A stretch of 64,000 nucleotides of DNA from UBA4416 sp035439445 (GCA_035439445.1 DAORKG010000004.1:62001-126000), one strand, 5' to 3'; positions 24,463-34,234 are shown, counted from the stretch's first letter. Made by a program: numbers and translations. Notes: a model not told the origin generated them from the sequence alone.

Positions 24463-27229
24463 ATCGAACAAGTGTAACATGTCCAACATGTGATTCTTCT
24501 TCCTGACTAACAATATTTTTGAACTCACATTTCCAAACATATACATCATCTGTGCACGGTTGATTTTTAAAGGTGCCATTCCATCCGGCTTCTGTATCAT
24601 TTGTTTTATAAATCAATTGCCCCCATCTATTAAATATCATAAAGGTATAGTCTTCAACACCAATAACAATAGGTTTAAACACATCATTTAAGTTATCTTT
24701 ATTACCCGGAGTAAAGGCATTTGGTATCCAGAACCTAAATTCAGGTAAAATTTTTATCAATATGGACGAGGTATTTGAACATGCATAGTTATTTGTTACA
24801 GTTTGTGTCACATTATAGTCCCCCCATGTAGCATATGTGTGGAGAGGATTTACTTCGTTGGAGCTTGTTCCGTCTCCAAAATTGTAGTACCAACTCGCAA
24901 TGTTGGTTTCTACATTTGTATTTGAGAATAAGATGTCCGGATCAAAAATTGTTATTACTAATGGTGACGCTGTAAAGCTGGATACAGGTGAAGGATTAAC
25001 AGTAATACTTGATACCGAAATGATTTGACTTGTGTCTATGCAAAGTGTAGATGTGTAAACCGTAAGTGTATAACCATAAATGCCGGGTGGGGAGAAAATA
25101 TGTGTTGGACTTGCTTCTACAGATGTTGAACCATCGCTAAATTCCCATAGATAAAAAATATTTGATGATGACGTACTAGTATTTGGAAAAGTAATTGACA
25201 TTGGATCACACCCTAAATTTATTATTGGAGCTACTGAAGCTACTGGGTTTGGAAAGATGTCGATAGTTTTTGTAATGGTATCATTACATCCATTTTCAAA
25301 TGCGATTAATGTAACTGGATAATTTCCAGGAGCATTGAACGTGATGTTTGATACGGTTTGTGCAGAAGAAGTTTGTGTTGAAGCGGCCGAGCCAAAGTTC
25401 CATAGTATATTACCTGGAGTTGGAAAAATAGTGGCATTATTAAATGTAAAATTATTACCATTAAAGCATTGGCCACTTAGTGATGAATATGTAAAATCCG
25501 CGATTGGGCTTGGAGCTACTGTAATACTGTTGACTGAATTCACAAAACTTGTATCAATACAATTTTGATTAGTAGATACAGATAGTGAAAATCCATATAC
25601 TCCTGCCGGAGAAAATATATGTGTTGGATTTTGTAAAGTTGAAGTTGTTCCATCACTAAATGTCCATAAATAAGTCATAGGTGTTCCGGCAGTACTTGTA
25701 TTACTGAATGTAATAACAACAGGATCGCACCCTGCTTGAGGAAATGTAGCAATAGAGGCGACAGGGCTTTGCCAAACTGTAATGGTTTCAGTTACCGACG
25801 CAGAACATCCATTCTTTGTAACATTAAAAGTCACAGGATAGCTACCAGGTGTATTAAATGTTACATTAGTTACTGTAGGCGTATTAGCGGTTTGAGGGCT
25901 AGCATTTGTACCGAAACTCCAATTAATAGTACTGTTTCCGGGAAAAGAACCTCCGGCATTAAATGTAAAATTATTACCTAAAAAACATTGTGAGCTTGGT
26001 GCAAGATAGTCTGGGAGAATTAATGAATCAATGTGAAATACTTCTGTTGTTGTGTCTCCACAAGGGCTACCTGGGTTAACAATTAAAGTTACTGTATATA
26101 TACCAGGAGCAGGAAATGTGTATGATGGGTTATATACGTTTGATGTATCGCTAAGGGTAGTTGGATCGCCAAAATCCCAGTGATATGTTGTACCATTATA
26201 ACTGTTATTGGCGTACGATACCGTAAACCCGTTACAATAACCAGTACCTTGTCCATTATTAGTAGTTGTTTGAGATACAATATCTGCTAATACAACAAAA
26301 GGACAACTAATCACATTAAATTGAAAATCTCTATGATGTGTAGCCAACAAAACACCATTTCTATATTCTTCAACACATACACCTACTACCCATTGACCTA
26401 AGATATTGGGGACCCCATTCAAGAATCCTGTACTTGAATTAATATTTATTGCAGGATTAGATGCCATTGGATAAGACGCAGAGTATGGGGCTAAAAAAGG
26501 AACACCAACATAAGGGGGTGCAGTATTTACAGATGGACATGTTAAAGGAGGAGATGAACATTGAGACCCACCTATAGCTGGAGGACTTCCTATTACGGGG
26601 CAACAACCATCTAGTCCATTAAACGGGCTACACAAACTATAAACTAACGAATCACCGTCTGGGTCAGTTGCAACATGATCAAAACTAATTGGTATACCAC
26701 TACATATATAAATTGGAGGACGATTTGTAAAACGCGGAGAACTGTTTATGACAGCCATTTCCGGACCTGGAATATGTTCCCAATAAGTTGTCCCAACTCC
26801 TCCCGGATTTACTAAATTTAAAATGGTTCCATTTCTACAGCAACGCTGATAGGCTATATAATAACCACCGGTTAATGGAGGCAAGTTTACAGTGGTTTCA
26901 TATAAACCTTCCTCTACGCATGCATTCCCTTGCGCGGTGGGGGCACATGGACTATTATTAGTTGCCGGAACCTGCGAGTTATTTAATAAACTTACCTGTA
27001 GGGTGGTAACAACATTTCCATTAGCATCAAAAACAGTAAGAAAAGCGGGATTATCTAATTGAGGAATTCCATTAAGACAGTCTCGGTAAACTTTCATAAA
27101 TATTTTGTAGTTGTTACCGCCCAAATAATCATAATAAATTTCACCTCCAACAATATGAGTGGCATCTGCTATTTTTGATAGTAGAAAAAGAAATAAAAAC
27201 AGATATGTTTTTAACCAATTAATAGTTAT
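24461..27229 (-). CDS. Large T9SS-exported PKD-repeat protein with type B sorting domain
   Basis: This is a predicted cell-surface or secreted adhesin. From TTG at 27124 the frame has 887 residues, but 35 in-frame codons upstream (27229-27125) encode a convincing signal peptide (WLKTYLFLFLFLLSKIADA) followed by THIVGGEIYYDYLG, the usual start of this family. I therefore extend the gene to 27229, where the codon is ATA in TAATA, overlapping the upstream stop; ATT at 27223 is an alternative. The protein has six PKD-like domains, including a twofold A-B repeat of about 165 residues. It ends in a C-terminal gliding-motility-type domain (IPNAFTPGNKDNLNDVF, FNRWGQLIYKT) that directs T9SS export. 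Confidence 0.82.
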   Translation of the reverse strand: MTINWLKTYLFLFLFLLSKIADATHIVGGEIYYDYLGGNNYKIFMKVYRDCLNGIPQLDNPAFLTVFDANGNVVTTLQVSLLNNSQVPATNNSPCAPTAQGNACVEEGLYETTVNLPPLTGGYYIAYQRCCRNGTILNLVNPGGVGTTYWEHIPGPEMAVINSSPRFTNRPPIYICSGIPISFDHVATDPDGDSLVYSLCSPFNGLDGCCPVIGSPPAIGGSQCSSPPLTCPSVNTAPPYVGVPFLAPYSASYPMASNPAININSSTGFLNGVPNILGQWVVGVCVEEYRNGVLLATHHRDFQFNVISCPFVVLADIVSQTTTNNGQGTGYCNGFTVSYANNSYNGTTYHWDFGDPTTLSDTSNVYNPSYTFPAPGIYTVTLIVNPGSPCGDTTTEVFHIDSLILPDYLAPSSQCFLGNNFTFNAGGSFPGNSTINWSFGTNASPQTANTPTVTNVTFNTPGSYPVTFNVTKNGCSASVTETITVWQSPVASIATFPQAGCDPVVITFSNTSTAGTPMTYLWTFSDGTTSTLQNPTHIFSPAGVYGFSLSVSTNQNCIDTSFVNSVNSITVAPSPIADFTYSSLSGQCFNGNNFTFNNATIFPTPGNILWNFGSAASTQTSSAQTVSNITFNAPGNYPVTLIAFENGCNDTITKTIDIFPNPVASVAPIINLGCDPMSITFPNTSTSSSNIFYLWEFSDGSTSVEASPTHIFSPPGIYGYTLTVYTSTLCIDTSQIISVSSITVNPSPVSSFTASPLVITIFDPDILFSNTNVETNIASWYYNFGDGTSSNEVNPLHTYATWGDYNVTQTVTNNYACSNTSSILIKILPEFRFWIPNAFTPGNKDNLNDVFKPIVIGVEDYTFMIFNRWGQLIYKTNDTEAGWNGTFKNQPCTDDVYVWKCEFKNIVSQEEESHVGHVTLVR

Positions 27230-30045
27230 TAATTTTTAAATACTTCAAAAAAGCCCTTTAAAATTCTTCCATCAGAAACATTGACGATATAAAAATAGGT
27301 ACCATCAGCTACATTTGGTGACCAATCATTCTTATAATCATCATTGCTGTAGAGTTTATTCCCCCATCTATTGTATACAATTAACGATGAACCAGGAAAA
27401 TTGTTTAGCCCATTAATTTTAAAGTAATCATTAACGCCATCTCCATTAGGCGTTACAACGTTAGGAGCCAGAATATCACAATCTATACTATTAATATCGA
27501 TGGTTAATGTATCTGCATATAAACATTGATCTTTTACAATTATCGTGTATGATCCTGTACTTGGGGTTAAACTTTGGGTAAAATAATACGTATAGTAAGC
27601 TGTGTCATGAGGAATAATTCCTCCTGATGGAATTATCCAACTTATATTGTAAGGTTCGTTACCTCCTACAATCCTTACCGTAATCCCTAATATAGAATCC
27701 AAACAAAAAATATTTGGAGAGGTATTAATAATTTGTGGAGCTGTGGTTATTAAACTTGGGGTAAATACCACACTGCTTGTACAAGATGGAATGCTTGACC
27801 CAACAACTGTATAGGTTGTATTACCAAGAGGCGATACTACAATTGAATTTGTAGTAGAACCGGTACTCCATGTATAACTGCTAGCTCCTGTTGCACTAAC
27901 TGTAGTTGATTGTCCAGCGCAGTATGGTGTTCCGGTAACGCTTAGGGTTGGAGGTGCGGTCACGCTTACTGTATAAACTGCAGTATTTGGGCAAGATGCA
28001 GCTGTAGAACTTACAGTATAAGTGGTTGTCACTGTTGGAGAAACGACAATAGAAGCGCTAGTTGCTCCAGTATTCCAAACATAAGTTGTTGGGCTTCCAG
28101 AAGCAGTTAATGTTGTGCTTTGATTTAAACAAATAGAATTGTTTCCCGTAATTAAAGGGGTGAAGCCTATCACCGTTACAGTTGTAACAGCTGAGTTTGT
28201 ACATGCGCCATTAGCACCTATCACAGTGTATGTTGTATTTGACGTAGGACTTACAAATAAACTATCATTTACAGCACCATTACTCCAAGTATATGTTGTG
28301 GCGCCAGAAGCTATAACTGTTGCTGTAGTTCCAGCACAAATAAAAGTATTAGTACTCACTACGGTTGGAGTAGAAACGGGATTAACTGTAACAATTTGTG
28401 TAACAGGTTTATTGCAAATATCATTAACGGTTATGGTAAAACTTTGTGAAGAATTTATAGGCCCCGTATTAAATGTGGCGGTATTTACGGCCGGGGCTGT
28501 CCAAGTATAAGTATAAGGCGCATAACCATTTGTTGCTCCAGCATTAAGAATAATGGAGTTTCCTGTACATACTGAGGTATTGTTTTGACCAATAGAAATA
28601 GGCACATAGTCATGAATATATAAATTAAATTTTACAACATTTGATGATAAACATGTTGAAACAGTTGGAGTAACAAAGCTTGTCATAGAAAAAGAAAGAG
28701 TATCTGAGCCCTCTGTAATATTATCTTGTAATGCCGAAATGTTACAAATCTTAATTGTATCCTGACCTGCAGCAAATATTAATTTTGTTGGCCAAGCAAA
28801 TGATGTATTTCCGGATTGAATATAATCTGTTCCTAAAATGGCATTTCCTGTAACTTGAAGATTAAATGAATCCACATTAGCTACATTTCCATTTCTAATA
28901 AAATATGCGCAATAGGTATTACAATCTTCAACTAAAACAGAATCAGGAATATTGGAGTTAGAATTAGTTGTGTAAACATTTAAAGGAGGTAAGCTACTAA
29001 ATGAACCGCCTTCTAAAAAAACACCAGAATCAAAAACATGGTCACCTGCATCTGCTATGGCAATTTTAATGTGATATTTTTCACCACATAAAACTTTGGC
29101 TTTAGCTGTTAAAACGGTAGTTAATCCATCATAAACACAATTAATAGATCCATTAATATTATCTCTATAGTACGCACAATTTTCAACTAAAACAGAATCA
29201 GGAATATTGGAGTTAGAATTAGTTGTGTAAACATTTAAAGGAGGTAAGCTACTAAATGAACCGCCTTCTAAAAAAACACCAGAATCAAAAACATGGTCAC
29301 CTGCATCTGCTATGGCAATTTTAATGTGATATTTTTCACCACATAAAACTTTGGCTTTAGCTGTTAAAACGGTAGTTAATCCATCATAAACACAATTAAT
29401 AGATCCATTAATATTATCTCTATAGTACGCACAATTTGAACAAGGGCCGGTAGAAACCCCTCCTGAATTTCCATTATTTACAGTATTAATAGAAATGGGA
29501 GTAGTGGTTCCTGGAATTAAAGCAATATTAGTTTGAGCTAATGGAGTTGTAACTCCGCTAAGTAAAAAAGCAAACGCATCATTTACACCACTGTTAACAT
29601 AATCGTTATATTCTTCAGAACCAAATACATATCTAAATTTAACGGTATCAGATTGAGGAATAAAGTCAAATTCCAAGATGGATGCATCAAAAGTGGAGAA
29701 TCCGGAAACACCATCTAAATCAGTGTCTCCAGGTTGAAATTGATCTATACTTTGAAATAGGTTACTCGGACCATTGGGGCCTAATTCGCCCGGAATGGTT
29801 CCATTAGACCCACAGGTAAGATAAACACCTTTTGTTAATCCTAAATTACCACTTGGTGTTGAGCTGAATGTCGCTATCATTTCAGGTAAACCAGTGTAGG
29901 TAATATTGGAAGCAGTTACTCCGCCACCTAATAATACATTTTGTACATATTGGGTTGGGGTTAATGTTGAAGTTGTGATTTGCGATTGAACATCAAAAAT
30001 CAAGCTTACTAATGAGATGAAAACTAGAGTTATTTTTTTCTTCAT
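27229..30045 (-). CDS. Large T9SS-exported protein with choice-of-anchor L region, Ig-like repeats and type B sorting domain
   Basis: The 938-residue surface protein begins with a signal peptide (MKKKITLVFISLVSLIFDVQSQ). The first 270 residues resemble the choice-of-anchor L domain (VKFRYVFGSEEYNDYVNSGVNDAFAF). Residues about 207-375 are two identical 85-residue copies beginning CAYYRDNINGSINC, from a 255-bp tandem duplication. About four Ig-like repeats with the pattern SxTYTWSNGAxxxSIxVSPxxxTTYTV follow. The C-terminal type B T9SS domain has PNVVTPNGDGVNDYF and YNRWGNKLYS. Its stop overlaps the proposed start of the PKD protein gene, so the two are probably one operon and may work together at the surface. 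Confidence 0.85.
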   Translation of the reverse strand: MKKKITLVFISLVSLIFDVQSQITTSTLTPTQYVQNVLLGGGVTASNITYTGLPEMIATFSSTPSGNLGLTKGVYLTCGSNGTIPGELGPNGPSNLFQSIDQFQPGDTDLDGVSGFSTFDASILEFDFIPQSDTVKFRYVFGSEEYNDYVNSGVNDAFAFLLSGVTTPLAQTNIALIPGTTTPISINTVNNGNSGGVSTGPCSNCAYYRDNINGSINCVYDGLTTVLTAKAKVLCGEKYHIKIAIADAGDHVFDSGVFLEGGSFSSLPPLNVYTTNSNSNIPDSVLVENCAYYRDNINGSINCVYDGLTTVLTAKAKVLCGEKYHIKIAIADAGDHVFDSGVFLEGGSFSSLPPLNVYTTNSNSNIPDSVLVEDCNTYCAYFIRNGNVANVDSFNLQVTGNAILGTDYIQSGNTSFAWPTKLIFAAGQDTIKICNISALQDNITEGSDTLSFSMTSFVTPTVSTCLSSNVVKFNLYIHDYVPISIGQNNTSVCTGNSIILNAGATNGYAPYTYTWTAPAVNTATFNTGPINSSQSFTITVNDICNKPVTQIVTVNPVSTPTVVSTNTFICAGTTATVIASGATTYTWSNGAVNDSLFVSPTSNTTYTVIGANGACTNSAVTTVTVIGFTPLITGNNSICLNQSTTLTASGSPTTYVWNTGATSASIVVSPTVTTTYTVSSTAASCPNTAVYTVSVTAPPTLSVTGTPYCAGQSTTVSATGASSYTWSTGSTTNSIVVSPLGNTTYTVVGSSIPSCTSSVVFTPSLITTAPQIINTSPNIFCLDSILGITVRIVGGNEPYNISWIIPSGGIIPHDTAYYTYYFTQSLTPSTGSYTIIVKDQCLYADTLTIDINSIDCDILAPNVVTPNGDGVNDYFKINGLNNFPGSSLIVYNRWGNKLYSNDDYKNDWSPNVADGTYFYIVNVSDGRILKGFFEVFKN
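28927..29437 (-). repeat. Perfect tandem duplication, 255-bp period, two copies
   Basis: Bases 28927-29181 and 29182-29436 are identical as far as I can read them, and the repeat runs on one further base. The only nearby difference is 28926 (C) against 29181 (T). The period equals 85 codons, so the frame is kept. The lack of divergence points to a recent duplication or an assembly artefact. Confidence 0.93.
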
Positions 30046-30050
30046 ACTAC

Positions 30051-30081
30051 CAAAAATACTCTATAAACAAGTAATTAACAA
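30051..30081 (-). promoter_or_regulatory. Putative promoter of the two T9SS adhesin genes
   Basis: On the minus strand TTG at 30081-30079 is followed after 20 bases by TATTTTTG at 30058-30051, matching both parts of the Bacteroidota promoter. The box ends only 5 bases before the ATG at 30045, so the message would be leaderless or nearly so. Confidence 0.55.
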
Positions 30082-30167
30082 CTTTTTTAATCACTCAAAA
30101 TGGGGTCCTAAACAAAAAGTACAATTTTTAAATAAAAAAAGTACATTAGTGCCAAAATTCTACAATA

Positions 30168-31553
30168 ATGGAACGAAAAGACATTCAAAGCTATTTAAAT
30201 TCAAATAAAGAACGATTTTTAAACGAACTTTTAGATTTGTTAAAAATACCTTCAATCAGTGCAAGAACAGAACATAAAACAGATATGGACAAAACAGCAG
30301 AAGCTATTAAGCAACGTTTAATAGAAGCTGGCGCTGATAAAGTTGAGATTTGTCCTACAAAGGGGTATCCAGTTGTTTATGGCGAAAAAATTATTGATCC
30401 TTCAAAACCTACAGTTGTTGTTTATGGACATTATGATGTTCAACCGGCAGATCCACTTAATTTATGGGATTCACCACCGTTTGAGCCTGTGATTAAAAAA
30501 ACAGAGGTTCATCCTGAAGGAGCTATCTTCGCTCGTGGAGCATGTGATGATAAAGGACAAATGTACATGCATGTGAAGGCTTTTGAAATGATGATGAAAA
30601 CAAACACATTGCCTTGTAATGTGAAGTTTATGATTGAAGGTGAAGAGGAAGTTGGTTCGCCGAGTTTGGGGCCATGGATTATTGAAAATAAAGAAAAATT
30701 AAAAGGAGATATTATTTTAATTTCAGATACATCTATCATTGCTAATGATATTCCAAGTATCGATAGTGGTTTAAGAGGATTAGCTTACATGGAGGTTGAA
30801 GTAACCGGACCAAATAGAGATTTACACAGCGGTGTTTATGGAGGTGCAGTAGCTAATCCAATTAACATTTTATGTAAGATGATTGCTTCTTGTCATGATG
30901 AAAATAACCATATTACTGTTCCTGGTTTTTATGATAAAGTTCAAGAATTAAGCGCAGAGGAAAGGGCAGAGATGGCAAAAGCACCATTTAACTTAGAGGA
31001 GTATAAAAAAGATTTAGATATTAACGAAGAAAGAGGAGAGAAAGGCTATTCAACGAATGAGCGTACAGGTATTCGTCCAACCTTAGATGTAAATGGCATT
31101 TGGGGTGGTTATACTGGAGAAGGAGCAAAAACTGTATTACCTTCAAAAGCATTTGCAAAAATTTCAATGCGTTTAGTACCTAATCAATCATCAAAAGAAA
31201 TCAGTGATTTATTTATTAAGCATTTTGAAAGTATTGCACCAAAATCAGTAAAAGTAAAAGTAACTGCTCATCATGGCGGAGAGCCCGTAGTGGTTCCTAT
31301 TACATCAAAAGGATTTCAAGCGGCAAGTAAAGCCATGGAAGAAACGTATGGAAAAAAACCTGTACCAACTCGTAGTGGTGGTAGTATTCCTATTGTGGCA
31401 TTGTTTAAAAAAGAATTAGGAATGGATAGTATTTTGTTTGGTTTTGGATTAGATAGCGATGCTTTACATTCGCCAAACGAACATTACGGAGTATTTAATT
31501 ACTATAAAGGAATTGAAACTATTCCTTTGTTCTATAAATATTTTACAGCGTAG
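30168..31553 (+). CDS. M20 family dipeptidase/metallopeptidase
   Basis: This is a zinc-dependent dipeptidase or aminoacylase of the M20 family. The 461-residue protein has the metal-binding VVYGHYDVQPAD (His about 88), ARGACDDKGQ (bridging Asp), IEGEEEVGSPSLG (catalytic Glu-Glu) and the C-terminal HSPNEH. The lid domain lies around 205-360 with DLHSGVYGGAV. There is no signal peptide, so it acts in the cytoplasm, probably on short peptides. It is followed after 2 bases by the flavoprotein gene, which starts with TTG, so the two are co-transcribed. Confidence 0.92.
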   Translation: MERKDIQSYLNSNKERFLNELLDLLKIPSISARTEHKTDMDKTAEAIKQRLIEAGADKVEICPTKGYPVVYGEKIIDPSKPTVVVYGHYDVQPADPLNLWDSPPFEPVIKKTEVHPEGAIFARGACDDKGQMYMHVKAFEMMMKTNTLPCNVKFMIEGEEEVGSPSLGPWIIENKEKLKGDIILISDTSIIANDIPSIDSGLRGLAYMEVEVTGPNRDLHSGVYGGAVANPINILCKMIASCHDENNHITVPGFYDKVQELSAEERAEMAKAPFNLEEYKKDLDINEERGEKGYSTNERTGIRPTLDVNGIWGGYTGEGAKTVLPSKAFAKISMRLVPNQSSKEISDLFIKHFESIAPKSVKVKVTAHHGGEPVVVPITSKGFQAASKAMEETYGKKPVPTRSGGSIPIVALFKKELGMDSILFGFGLDSDALHSPNEHYGVFNYYKGIETIPLFYKYFTA

Positions 31554-31555
31554 TT

Positions 31556-32758
31556 TTGCTTAAAAAAAACATAGCAATTATAGGTGGCGGGCCAGCATCA
31601 TTGATGCTGGCTTGTTCGTTAGATGCCAGCAAATTCAACATTTCTATCTATGAGAAAAACATGGCCCTAGGACGCAAGTTTTTAGTAGCAGGAGATGGTG
31701 GATTCAACTTAACACACTCAGAAGAAATAGAGCAGTTTGTAAACCGTTATCATTCAAAACAATTTATCGAGCCATTTTTAAATCATTTTTCAAATACAGA
31801 TTTTAGACATTGGCTAAAATCTATTGGCATTGAAACTTATATTGGAACCAGCAAACGCATTTTTCCTGTAAAGGGAGTAAAGCCAATTGAAGTTTTAAAT
31901 ATAATTATATCAGTTCTCAAAAATAATAATATTTCAATCCAGTATAATTACGAATGGAAAGGATGGAATAACGAACAGCTTATCTTTCAAACATCAAATA
32001 ATCAAACAGTAAATATTACACCAGATATTGTAGTGTTTGCTATGGGAGGAGCAAGCTGGAAAGTAACTGGTAGTTCAGGAGATTGGACTTCTTATTTCGA
32101 AGAAAAAGAAATTCAAATCAATTCGTTTTATCCATCAAATTGTGCTTATCAAATCGCATGGAATACAGAGTTAATCAAACAAATTTCGGGACAAGCATTA
32201 AAAAACTGTGAGTTTTTTTGTGGTAATATGCACAAAAAAGGAGAAGCCATTTTAACTGATTTTGGAATTGAAGGAAGTGGTGTTTATGCTTTAAGTAAGG
32301 AAATAAGAGAACAGCTAATTCATAATCAAAAAGCTGAATTATTTATAGATTTCAAACCTGAATTAAGTATAGAGGAAATTCAAAACAGATTAGAGAACAA
32401 AGGAAAATTATCGATTAAAGATATATTAGAAAAAAAGATAAATCTCTCAGACACTCAAATTCAATTGTTAAAATTCTATACAACAAAAGAAGAGTATAAC
32501 CTGCCTAAACACTTAAGCGAGTTAATTAAAAAATTCTCTCTTATTTTAAAAGCTTTTGCACCTATTGATGAAGCTATTTCAACTGTTGGGGGAATAGATT
32601 TAAAGGAAGTAAACGAGAATTTGGAACTTAAAAAACTACCAAATCATTATTGTATGGGTGAAATGTTGGATTGGGATGCTCCAACCGGCGGTTATTTGCT
32701 TCAGGCTTGTTTTAGTATGGGGAAGTTTCTGGCAGATAAGTTAAATCAGAAACTTTAA
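31556..32758 (+). CDS. HI0933/BaiN-like flavoprotein (TIGR03862 type)
   Basis: The 400-residue FAD-binding protein has the N-terminal dinucleotide motif IAIIGGGPASLMLA and an early KFLVAGDGGFNLTHSE segment typical of the HI0933/YhiN group. The FAD-contacting VVFAMGGASWKVTGSSGDW lies near 160-180, and the C-terminal ISTVGGIDLKEV and GYLLQACFSMGKF segments match. The substrate is unknown; relatives have been proposed to be reductases. The start is TTG at 31556, 2 bases after the M20 gene stop. Confidence 0.85.
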   Translation: MLKKNIAIIGGGPASLMLACSLDASKFNISIYEKNMALGRKFLVAGDGGFNLTHSEEIEQFVNRYHSKQFIEPFLNHFSNTDFRHWLKSIGIETYIGTSKRIFPVKGVKPIEVLNIIISVLKNNNISIQYNYEWKGWNNEQLIFQTSNNQTVNITPDIVVFAMGGASWKVTGSSGDWTSYFEEKEIQINSFYPSNCAYQIAWNTELIKQISGQALKNCEFFCGNMHKKGEAILTDFGIEGSGVYALSKEIREQLIHNQKAELFIDFKPELSIEEIQNRLENKGKLSIKDILEKKINLSDTQIQLLKFYTTKEEYNLPKHLSELIKKFSLILKAFAPIDEAISTVGGIDLKEVNENLELKKLPNHYCMGEMLDWDAPTGGYLLQACFSMGKFLADKLNQKL

Positions 32759-32804
32759 AAGTTTAAATTAAACTTGTAAATTAGCTTTCTTAAAAAATTA
32801 CGTT

Positions 32805-34223
32805 TTGCAAAACATAAAAGAATATTTTAATATCATAGCTTCTAAAAGAAAAGGGCGTGGATTAAGTAATTACTATTGGCAAGAGATTACTAATTATTGT
32901 AATTATTTTTCGCACGAAGACAGTTCTGTTTTAGAAATTGGTTGTGGCAGTGGCGATTTATTAGCTGGTATTGCTGGAAGTAAAAAAACCGGTATTGATT
33001 TTAGCGAAGGACAAATAGCATGGGCTAAAGAAAAACATGCTGGCAAAAACATTGAGTTTATTTTAATGGATGCTAATAATATCACTTTAACCGAAAAATA
33101 TGATTTTATCATCATTAGTAATTTGATTGGTTTTGTTGAAGACATACAAGCTGTATTTGAACAAGTGCAAAAAGTGTGTCACCCAAATACAAAAGTCATT
33201 GTACAGTACTATAATTCGCTTTGGGAACCCGTTTTAAAATTTGCTGAGTTAATTGGATTAAAGACAAAAGCACCGTTACAAAATTGGCTAAACACAAAAG
33301 ATGTCAATAATTTGTTATTTGTATCGGGTTTTGATGTTTATAGAAACAGTAAGCGTTTTATTTTTCCGTTTTATATTCCGGGGATTGCAGAGGTACATAA
33401 TTTATTTTTAGCGAAGTTTCCTTTTTTTAGATTTTTTAGTTTAAATACCTATTCGTTTGCTAAACCATTACCGATCAATAATCCTGAGGAATATAAAACA
33501 AAATATTCTACAACAGTTGTTATCCCTGCACGTAACGAAAGCGGTAATATTGAAAATGCCATTACACGCTTACCAAAGTTCGGGAAACACGTAGAGATTA
33601 TTTTTATTGAAGGAAACAGTTCGGATGATACTTGGCAAAAAATCCAGGAGATTCAACAAAAATATAAAGACACGCATGACATTAAAATAGGTCAGCAAAA
33701 AGGTAAAGGAAAAGCTGATGCGGTGCGCGAAGGATACAAAATTGCGACTGGAGATATTTTAATGATTTTGGATGCTGATTTAACGGTTCCACCGGAAGAT
33801 ATTCCTAAATTTTATGATGCGATTGCAAGTAGTAAGGGCGATTTTATTAACGGAACTCGTTTGGTTTATCCAATGGAAGGAGAGGCAATGCGCTTTTTAA
33901 ATTATTTAGGAAATCATTTTTTCAGTTGGGTATTCACATGGTTGCTAGATCAACGCTTTAAAGATACTTTGTGTGGAACTAAAGTCATGTTTAGAGAAGA
34001 TTATATTAAGTTGACTAAGAATAGAAAATACTTTGGTGAGTTTGATCCGTTTGGAGATTTTGATTTATTGTTTGGGGCTCACAAATTGAATTTAAAAATT
34101 GTAGAGATACCAATTAAATACAGAGATAGAACATACGGAACAACTAATATATCTCGGTTTAAACATGGTTTAATCTTGTTACGTATGTGTGCTTTTGCAA
34201 GCCGTAAGTGTAAATTTATTTAA
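32805..34223 (+). CDS. SAM-dependent methyltransferase fused to a family 2 glycosyltransferase
   Basis: This is one 472-residue reading frame with two enzymes. Residues about 30-140 are a class I methyltransferase with the SAM motif VLEIGCGSGDLLAG and the acidic GIDFSEGQ. From about 225 a GT-A glycosyltransferase similar to dolichol-phosphate mannosyltransferases begins (VVIPARNESGNIENAI, ILDADLTVPPEDI, DTLCGTKVMFR, RFKHG), without the C-terminal membrane helices of DPMS/ArnC types. It probably makes and modifies a lipid-linked or surface sugar. The start is TTG at 32805; an internal ATG at the linker is not needed because the frame is continuous. Neighbours give no pathway clue. Confidence 0.85.
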   Translation: MQNIKEYFNIIASKRKGRGLSNYYWQEITNYCNYFSHEDSSVLEIGCGSGDLLAGIAGSKKTGIDFSEGQIAWAKEKHAGKNIEFILMDANNITLTEKYDFIIISNLIGFVEDIQAVFEQVQKVCHPNTKVIVQYYNSLWEPVLKFAELIGLKTKAPLQNWLNTKDVNNLLFVSGFDVYRNSKRFIFPFYIPGIAEVHNLFLAKFPFFRFFSLNTYSFAKPLPINNPEEYKTKYSTTVVIPARNESGNIENAITRLPKFGKHVEIIFIEGNSSDDTWQKIQEIQQKYKDTHDIKIGQQKGKGKADAVREGYKIATGDILMILDADLTVPPEDIPKFYDAIASSKGDFINGTRLVYPMEGEAMRFLNYLGNHFFSWVFTWLLDQRFKDTLCGTKVMFREDYIKLTKNRKYFGEFDPFGDFDLLFGAHKLNLKIVEIPIKYRDRTYGTTNISRFKHGLILLRMCAFASRKCKFI

Positions 34224-34234
34224 AGAAGATTAAA

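Noticed and set aside
24461..29900. Regularly spaced similar segments that could suggest a CRISPR array
   Set aside because: The repeats are in-frame codons of PKD and Ig-like domains, are diverged and of domain length (80-165 residues), and no cas genes are present.
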